From Flavobacterium gelidilacus DSM 15343 (lineage in GTDB: Bacteria > Bacteroidota > Bacteroidia > Flavobacteriales > Flavobacteriaceae), in NCBI RefSeq assembly GCF_000422685.1, contig NZ_AUGN01000001.1, forward strand, positions 1 through 64,000: a stretch of DNA of 64,000 nt, written 5' to 3'. Of this stretch, positions 1 through 9,200 are shown one piece after another (positions within the stretch are counted from its first letter, which is position 1; the number at the start of each line of letters is the position of its first letter). The notes beneath the pieces are model-generated. The model saw nothing but the letters and a program-made list of their open reading frames with translations, made no database searches and was not told the origin of the DNA. The position numbers and the translations under genes are program-made.

Positions 1-3000
1 TATAAGTTCCATTTGTATTGAATACAACAGTTCCTTCACCAGCATTAGTTAATGTGGTAGTTGTTACCGTTTGAGTATCACCTTCTAAATCATAATCATT
101 AGTCAACACATTTCCAGAAACAGGAGTATCAACATAAGTCACATTGATATCTGCAATAGCGTTGGTTGTGTTAACAGGAGCTTCAACTACAACAATTACG
201 TTTGCTGTATCACAATTAGTTGGATTAGCAATTTCACATATTTGGTATGTAAGGGTGTATGTTCCATCTGGTGTGTTTGGTGCTACATCTACATTTCCAT
301 TAGTATCTATAGTGATGTTTGGCGTTGTAAATGGAGTAAGTATAGAAAGCGTTACATCAGTTTGTACAACCGGAGTACCGTTTAAAATATCATTAGTATA
401 TATATTGATTAGATTTTGTTGACCTAAAGTTGCATTAACAGGAGTTATAGAAGCATCATCATCATTAGCTATGATTGTAACAGGATCAGTAGCAGTAGTT
501 ACTGTAACGATAACGTTAGCAGTATCACAATTGGTAGGCGTTGCTACTTCACATATTGTATAAGTAGCTGTGTATATTCCAGCAGGAGTGTTTGGTAAAA
601 CAGACACAGTTCCATCAGGATTTAGTACCACACCACCTGTTGGAGTAGTTTGGAAAACAGTATTTACAGTTAAATTTACATCAGCAGGTAAAATAGGTGT
701 ACCGTTTAGTGTATCATTATCAAGTACGTTTAACACAGTTGTAACACCAACATCACCATCTACAGGATTTGTGGTATCGTTTACTGCATCGATCGTATTA
801 GAATTTGTAGGATCTTCTACAATAATAGTTACTACAGCATTGTCACAATTAGTCGGATTAGCTATTTCACATATTTGATAAGGAATAGTATATGTTCCAG
901 AAGTTGTTCCAACTGGCACAGTTACTTCACCCGTTGCAGGGTTGAACGTGCTACCAGGAATGACTGAATTAGGATTTATAGTTACTGTTACAATAGAAGG
1001 ATTAAACGGAGCACCGTTTAGTGTATCGTTGTTTAAGATATCAATTGTATGAGGAACGTTATTCGCTAAAGGACCAAATGGGTCGTTAACAGCATCAATA
1101 ACTAATAAAGGAGTATCAATATCAGTACATGTTGGACATGATGGGTTAGGATCAGAAGTATCACTTGTTACAGTAACAATGTTTGTTAAATTACCTGTGT
1201 AATTAGCAGGAACGGTAAGAGTTAAGGTGTAAATAACTGAAGTCCCATTAACAAAATTTGGTATTGTGTTCGTTAGAGCACCAACACCATTAGATCCATT
1301 ATTTCCACTCCAAGTTGCAGTTGTAATTCCTGTTGGAAGAGGGTCATTAACAACAACATTAGTTGCGTCATCAGGACCATTGTTGGTGACCGTAATTGTA
1401 TAAGTTACGTTTGTTCCAGGTGTATAAGTTGCTGAATTATCTGTCTTAACGGTTACAATGTCTGCGCTTGAAGCAGTAACGTTTATAGTAACTAAAGCTG
1501 TATCACAATTTGCAGTAGGCGTATTGTTATTACAAACGGTATATTCAAAACTATCTGGCCCACTATAATTTGTATTTGGTGTATATGTTACAATATCATC
1601 AGTTGGATCTAAAGGAGTTCCATTAGGATCTGTTATAGTTACAGTTCCGTTGGTTGGTAAAGTTGAAATTGTTAATGTGCCATATTGAGGAACATTTGGA
1701 TCACCAATAAATAAAGTATCATTAAAATATATATCTATATCCACAAAAGAGTTTTCTTGCACTGAAGCTGAATCATCTTCTGTTTCTATAACATATATTG
1801 TAAATATTGCAGTATCACAGTTAGAAGGATTTGCTACTTCGCAAATTTGATACTGAATTGAATAACTTTGTGCAACTGTATTAAGTGGAACAAATATATC
1901 ACCATTAGCGTTTATTACTAAGCCAGGTAACGGAGAAACTCCAAAAATTGTAATATTTACTAATGCAGGATTAGTGATAGCTATTGTTTCTAATGAATCA
2001 ATTCCATTACCATTATTAGCAAAAATATTTCCTACAACACCTTGCTCCGATGTACTAATAGTAAAATTATTGTCATCTTCAGCAATAATTGAAGGCTCAA
2101 TAGTTATAGTTATAAATGCAGTATCACAAATTCCAGGATTTAATGCATCACAAATTTGGTATTCCGCAACATAAGGAGTTCCATTATTTACATCAGAATT
2201 GATAGGAATTGTTATATTACCATTATTATCAATAGCTAAACCAGTTAATCCGCCATTATCTAAAAGAGTAATAATTACAGTTGAGCCCACTGTAATAGGG
2301 TTTCCGTTTAAAGTATCAGGATCAACTCCATTATCTGGAAAAATATTTCCAATAGTTCCATCAGCTTCATTTGCAGTAATTGTATCATCTTCTGCAATAA
2401 TTTGAGCATTTACAGTTATGAAAATAGTAGCAGAATCACAATTACTTGAAACAGCAACTTCACAAATTTGATAGATAACTTCATAATTTCCAGGAGGTGT
2501 ATTAGCCGGAACATTTACATCGCCATTTGGACTAATTGTTAAACCTGTAATTACATTTGGAGTAAGAACTGTTATAGAAACTAAAGCAGGATTACTAATT
2601 GGTGTGCCATATAATGTGTCTTGACCAAAATCATTGTCTGTAAATACGTTTCCTACAACACCACCGTTTGGAAAGTTAACGGACATGTTATCATCAATTG
2701 CATCAATACAAACGGTTCCAGTATTATTAAAATTCACATTATAAACATCGGTAATCATACCGTTATCAATAGAATTTCTAAAATCACCACCAAACATTCC
2801 AGGATCACTAGAATCAGGATCTACACCATTGTTGAAAAGTCTTAAACCAGGAGTACATCCACCATTAATAGTAAATGAAAAAATAAGTAACTCTTCACCA
2901 GCAACTAAGTTTGTCAAAGCACCACTGGAATCCAAACCATGAAAATCACTTTGTGGTTGCGGAGTAGGAGCATATATAATTGAATTATCACCCCAATTTC

Positions 3001-3229
3001 CAGCATTATAACTTGTTAAGGTTTGAAGTGGACTATTAGCAACAGAAGCAGGAACTACAACTGAAATTTGTGAAGGTCCCCAAGTAAAGTTATTCTGAGT
3101 AAAATCAGGTCTTGCATAAACTTCATATCTGTTAAGTGTAGTGTTATACTTTAGGGTTAAGTCAATATCTTGACTATATCCTAAAAAGTTTACTAACAGA
3201 ATAAGACCAAATATTATTTTGTTTCTCAT
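1..3229 (-). CDS. Giant secreted repeat protein, C-terminus cut off by the window edge
   Basis: The reading frame starts with ATG at 3229 and stays open to base 1, giving about 1,076 codons. It begins with a signal peptide (MRNKIIFGLILLVNFLGYSQ), so the protein is probably exported. A first domain of about 200 residues is followed by repeated modules of roughly 100-105 residues. Each module carries a turn like NGDVNVPANTPPGNY and then a segment like YQICEVAxPxNCDTA ending in a V/I/T-rich strand. Near the middle is one DUF11-type module (SADIVTVKTDNSATYTPGTN). The pattern is that of a long beta-sandwich stalk or adhesin. A T9SS C-terminal sorting domain would be expected beyond the left edge, but it is not visible. 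The start lies 35 bp after the stop of the 2,929-residue gene at 3265-12054 on the same strand, which suggests one operon. No enzymatic domain is seen. The ligand is unknown. Confidence 0.85.
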   Translation of the reverse strand, partial: MRNKIIFGLILLVNFLGYSQDIDLTLKYNTTLNRYEVYARPDFTQNNFTWGPSQISVVVPASVANSPLQTLTSYNAGNWGDNSIIYAPTPQPQSDFHGLDSSGALTNLVAGEELLIFSFTINGGCTPGLRLFNNGVDPDSSDPGMFGGDFRNSIDNGMITDVYNVNFNNTGTVCIDAIDDNMSVNFPNGGVVGNVFTDNDFGQDTLYGTPISNPALVSITVLTPNVITGLTISPNGDVNVPANTPPGNYEVIYQICEVAVSSNCDSATIFITVNAQIIAEDDTITANEADGTIGNIFPDNGVDPDTLNGNPITVGSTVIITLLDNGGLTGLAIDNNGNITIPINSDVNNGTPYVAEYQICDALNPGICDTAFITITIEPSIIAEDDNNFTISTSEQGVVGNIFANNGNGIDSLETIAITNPALVNITIFGVSPLPGLVINANGDIFVPLNTVAQSYSIQYQICEVANPSNCDTAIFTIYVIETEDDSASVQENSFVDIDIYFNDTLFIGDPNVPQYGTLTISTLPTNGTVTITDPNGTPLDPTDDIVTYTPNTNYSGPDSFEYTVCNNNTPTANCDTALVTINVTASSADIVTVKTDNSATYTPGTNVTYTITVTNNGPDDATNVVVNDPLPTGITTATWSGNNGSNGVGALTNTIPNFVNGTSVIYTLTLTVPANYTGNLTNIVTVTSDTSDPNPSCPTCTDIDTPLLVIDAVNDPFGPLANNVPHTIDILNNDTLNGAPFNPSIVTVTINPNSVIPGSTFNPATGEVTVPVGTTSGTYTIPYQICEIANPTNCDNAVVTIIVEDPTNSNTIDAVNDTTNPVDGDVGVTTVLNVLDNDTLNGTPILPADVNLTVNTVFQTTPTGGVVLNPDGTVSVLPNTPAGIYTATYTICEVATPTNCDTANVIVTVTTATDPVTIIANDDDASITPVNATLGQQNLINIYTNDILNGTPVVQTDVTLSILTPFTTPNITIDTNGNVDVAPNTPDGTYTLTYQICEIANPTNCDTANVIVVVEAPVNTTNAIADINVTYVDTPVSGNVLTNDYDLEGDTQTVTTTTLTNAGEGTVVFNTNGTY

Positions 3230-3264
3230 CTTTTTGTATTTATTATTTATCATCTGGTTAAGAT

Positions 3265-6200
3265 TTAATTTGGTGTTTGCTCTATGAAAAGGTTGTAATT
3301 ATAAAAATTCAACACATTCAAAGTATACTTAGTTATTACATTAAAGAAAATATATGTTGGGTCATTTCCTGGTCCACTATACTTAACTTTTGCATCCATG
3401 TTAACGTCTCCCATAAAGTAACCTGGAAAAGCATTATTAAAGTTGTAAAAATTAAAGTCATTTCCTGGATAATTCAAAATTGTATTGAAGATAATTGACT
3501 GATCAGTATTTGGCCCAGAATATTTAACTTTATTATCAGCATTTGTATTTCCTGCCCACATTGCATATTTACCGTTAGTTTCTTGCTCTTGTTCAAAACC
3601 ATCAAAATCGACAGGAGTGATACTATTCCATAATTGAGATGGAGTAGCCGAACTAAAATCAAATACTGCATTTGTTCCAGAGAAAGCAAGCGGTACAGCT
3701 GTCATTACTCCTAAATGGTTTCTATGTTTAACAGAAATGAAATAACTAGCTTTTGTTAAGTTGTTAAAACTTAAACTACTTGTTCCATCAGAACTTTCAA
3801 CAATATCACCATCTCTTTGAATTAAGGCTGATTTTGTATGCATTACAATTGAACTGTTTGCAGGATCTCTTAATTCAACAAATACCCAATCAACAATTGC
3901 ATTATCACCTGTGATGCTTAAAATAGCATTTGTAGTTTGTTCACTTGCTACAAAATCAGGTCTATTAAACCTAACGCTACCAGCAGTTCCCATTGCCGAA
4001 TAAGGTTCAGTTAAAGGAATAACATTGTTTGTTCTTAAGTTATCACGCATTTTACCATCAGTAGTTCCAAATAACGAACCTTGAAGTAATGCTTTTATTT
4101 CAACTCTTGAATTTTCAATTACAATCGTAACAATTGCTGTATCACAGTTTGTAGTTGGATTTAAATTACCACAAATTTGATATTCAAAAGTATAAGTTCC
4201 TGAAGGTAAATTGGGATTAACCGAAACAGAACCAGTTGTTGGATTAATTGTGAAATTAGGAGAAGGATTTATCAACGTTAATGTTACATCTGCTGGGTTT
4301 ACAAAGTTTAAATTATAAACGTCATTAGAATAAACATTAAATAAATTTGTAAATCCTGTTGTTGTATTTAGAGGTGTTCCTGAATAATTATCGTCATTAG
4401 CAACTATTGTTGGTCCAACAACTAGTACTTCTGCAATTGCAGTATGACAATCTGTTGGTAAAGCTGCATTACATACTTGGTACGTTAATACATATAATCC
4501 AGCAGGAGTATTCGGAGCAACATTTATAGTTCCATTAGGTTGTAAAGTAATAAAACCAGTTGGATCCGCTATAGAAGTTGTTAAAATAATATCATTAATA
4601 TTTATTGGTGAAATACCATTGTAATAATCATTGTCTAAAACATTTAGAACAGCATTTTGTCCAGATAAACCATTTATTGGTCCAGCATAATCATCATTTA
4701 AAACAATAGTTGCTTTTGGAAAAGTTGTTGCAGAAGATATATTATCTGCTGTGTTTGGGTCAACTTGGTCACCAGAAATTTCTGCTGTATTTGTATAGTT
4801 TGAAATTGTATTAACTTGAGCCGTTACAGTTAAAACATAGGTATTTCCTATAGCCATATTACCAATATTCCACACACCAGTATTTGGGTTGTAAGTTCCA
4901 ATTCCAGCAACATGTGTTATATAATTATATCCACTTGGTAAAACATCATCAACTCTAACTCCTGTAGCATTTGATATTCCGTTATTAGAAGCAACAATTG
5001 TAAATACTACATTGCTACCAATATTTGGGAATTGATTATCTACTGTTTTTGTAACCGCTAAATCTGATAATTTAACTGGTGTAGTCGAAGCTGAAGCTTG
5101 TGTATTAGATGTATTTGTATCGTTTTCATTTGCATCAATAATAGCTGTATTAGTATAATTACCTGTTGTTTTAACAGTAGCAATTATAGTTAATGTTTGA
5201 GAAATGCCATTATTTAAATTTCCTATTGTCCAACTACCATTTGCATTATTATAATTTCCTGCAGTAACAGTGTGACTTACATAAGTATATCCACTTGGTA
5301 ATAAATCTGCAACATTAGTTCCAGTTGCATTACTTGGTCCATAATTAGTTGCTATAACTGTGAAGGTTACATCTGTACCAACATTTGGAGTAGTATTGTT
5401 AACTGTTTTTGTAACACCAACATCTGCCAAAGGCCATGGAGTTGTAGTAGCAGAAGATGAGTTATTAGTCAAAACAGGATCATTTTGAATTGCTGTTACA
5501 GTAGCTGTATTTGTAAAATTTCCTGAAGGATTTACAGTAGCAGTGATTTCCATAGTTACCGTAGTTTGATTAAGCATTGCACCTATATTCCAAACACCAT
5601 TTGTACTATTATAACTTCCTACTGACACTACATTACTAACGTAAGTATATCCAGTTGGTAATAAATCTGTTGCTGTTACACCAGTTGCATTACTTGGTCC
5701 ATTATTAGTAACTACAATTGAGAATATTACATTTCCATTTACGTCTGGAGTTGCAATATCAACTTGTTTAAGTATTGCTATATCACTGGATAAAACTGGA
5801 GTGGTGAAAGCTGAAGAAGTGTTATTTGTCATAACATTATCAGTATTTGTTCCAGAAATTACAGCTGTATTAACATAATTACCGCTATTTAAAACTTTTG
5901 CAGTAATTGTTAATGTTTGTGATTGGTTATTATTTAAATTACCAATTGTCCAAGTTCCAGTAACATTATTATAGGTTCCTTGTGTGGCACTATAAGTTAC
6001 ATAACTATATCCAGAAGGCAATAAATCAGCCACTGAAACTCCTGTTCCAACACTTGGTCCATTGTTTGTAGCTACTAAAGTAAATATAACATTTGACCCA
6101 ACTAAAGGAGTTGCATTATTTACAGTTTTTAGAATCGCTAAATCAGATATAGGATTAGGGATTGGAGTAGTGCTACTCGAATTATTTGAAGGATCAGAAT

Positions 6201-9200
6201 CATATTCTGTTTGACTTACACTTGCAGTATTTAAATAATTTCCATTTGGATTAACAAGAGCAGTAATGGTCATAGTTTGTGTTTGACCATTATTTAAGTT
6301 TCCAATTGTCCATAATCCAGTAACATTATTATATGTTCCAATTGTAGTTGTATTTGATTGATATGTATAACCAGATAATAAATTATCAGTTACAACAACA
6401 TTTGAAGCATTACTTGGTCCGTTATTAATAACACTAATTGTAAATGTTACTTGAGAACCTACGTTTGGAGTTGCATTGTTAACTGTTTTAGTTATAGCAA
6501 TTTCTGTTACTGGTAATGGCATTGTTACAGCAGTATCAGTATTATTTGATAAATCTGTGTCAAACTCTACACCTGTAATAGTAGCTGAATCAGTGTAATT
6601 ACCAGTTGGTAAAACCGTTACAGTTATTTCTAAAACCTCACTAGTTCCAGAAGGTAGATTACCAATTGTCCAAACACCTGTTGTTGGGTTAAAAGTTCCA
6701 ACTGATTGATTGCTTGATACAAATGTATATCCATTTGGTAAAGTGTTTGTTACTGTAACACCAGTTCCATCACTTAAACCATTATTTGTAGCAACTATTG
6801 TGAAAATTACGTTACTTCCTATGATTGGAGTTGTAATATCAACATTATTTGTTATTGATAGATCTGCATTTTTAGTTGGAGTAGTAGAAGCAGTTGCAGT
6901 ATCATTTGAAGATACATTATCTAATTCATTTCCATCAATCGTTGCAGTGTTTAAATAATTTCCATTTCCTTTTACTTTAACAGTTAATGTTAAGGTAGCA
7001 GAACCACCATTAGTTAAATTATTAATAACCCAATTTCCATTTCCGTTATTATATACTCCTAATGTTGCAGAAGCATTTACAAATTCATACCCTGAAGGTA
7101 ATAAATCATTAACAATTACACCTGTTGCATTACTTGGTCCGTTGTTGGTTGCAACTATTGTAAACACAACATTATTTCCAACAGTTGGTGTAGCATTATT
7201 TACAGTTTTTGTAACTCCTAAATCAGCTAATCTTACAGGAGTAACTGAAACTGACGATATATTATTAGAAGGATTATTATCTGATTGATTTCCAGAAACA
7301 GTGGCTATATTCGTGTAATTACCACTATTATTTACTGTTGCAGTAATTGTTAATGTTCTAGTTTGAACAGTATTTAAATTTCCAATATTCCATATTCCTG
7401 AAGTATTACTATAAGATGAACCACCAGGAGCAATATGTGAAACATAAGTATAACCACTAGGAAGTAAATCTTGAACAATAACTCCGGTAGCATTACTAGT
7501 ACCATTATTATTAACAGTTATAGTAAATATAACATTTTGACCTACTTGAGGAGAAGCGTTATTTACTGTTTTTACAACTGCTAAATCAGCTACTTGTCCA
7601 ACTATAGGAGAAGAAATAGAGCTATTATTATTAAGATTAGGATCAAATTGATCACCAACAACGTTAGCAATATTAGTATAAGGTCCATTTGCATTAACTT
7701 GAACCGTAACAGTCAACGTTTGACTAATTCCATTGTTTAAGTTACCAATAGTCCATAAACCAGAAGTGTTATTATAAGTTCCAATAGAAGTTGTACTCGA
7801 TAAATAAGTATATCCAGCAGGTAATAAGTCATTAACTTTAACACCAGTTGCATTTATTGGACCATTGTTTGTTGCTACTATAGTAAATGTAATTACATTT
7901 CCTACATTCGGAGTTGCCAAATCCACTGTTTTCAAAACGGACAAATCCGCATTTGGAATTGGAGTTGGGGTAGAAGTTGATGTGTTATTAGAAACATTTG
8001 GATCAAATTCATTTCCAAAAGCAGTAGCTGTGTTTGAATAATTTCCTGTTGGATTTACTAAAGCAACAATTGTTAGTGTTTGTGAAGCTCCATTTGCTAA
8101 TGAACTTAATGTCCATTGTGCTTGGTTATAAGAACCTGAAGTAGCAGTGTGACTAACATATGTATAACCTGAAGGTAAAGCTTCTGCTACAACAATTCCA
8201 GTAGCATTACTTGGACCAGCATTTGTTAATTCAATTGTAAACGTTACATTTTGACCCATTAAAGGGGTTTGATTGTCAACAGTTTTTGTTACAATTAAAT
8301 CACTTTTAGGAACTGGAGTAGTTGTAACTGTTGATGTGTTATTTCCAGGATTAGGATCAGTAAAAGTTTGAGTTACGGTTGCAGTATTTGAATAAGGTCC
8401 TGCATTATTTACAGTAACAACAATATCTAAAGAAGCAACGTTTCCATTAGCTAAGTTTCCTATATCCCATAATCCTGTTGTTGAGTTATAAAATCCTAAA
8501 GTAGCAGTGCTAGATACATAAGTGTATCCATTTTGCAATAAATCACTAACTTCTACATCTTGAGAATTACTTGGTCCATTATTGGTAACAGTTACAGTAA
8601 AAGTAACTTGACTTCCAACTAAAGGAGTTGAATTGTTTACCGTTTTTACAACAGCTAAATCAGCTATTACATTTGGAGTTGTTGAGGCTGATGATGTATT
8701 GTTCGTCAAATTAGGATCAATCTCATTTCCAGTAACGGTTGCTGTATTTACATAAGTACCCGTTTGAAGAGCTGTAGCAGTTATTGTTAAAGTTTTTGTT
8801 CCATTTGCTAAAATACTTCCAGCATTCCAAACACCAGTTGTGCTATTATAATTTCCAGAAGTTGCCGTAAATGAAACAAAAGAATAGCCGTTTGGTAATA
8901 AATCTTGAACAGATACCCCAGTTGCGTTACTTGGACCAGTATTAGCAACCACAATAGTAAATATAACATTCGAGCCTACTAAAGGAGTTTGATTATTTAC
9001 TGTTTTTGTAACACTTAAGTCCGTTACTGGGTTTGGTGTTGTAGTTGCATTTGAAGTATTATTTGAACTTACTGGATCAACAACACTACTAGAAGTGATT
9101 GTTGCAGTATTTAAATAATTTCCTGAACCATTAACAGTTACATTAGCTGTCAATGTTGCCGTTTGGCCTGAAAGAAGGTTAAAGTTAGTCCAGTTAACAT

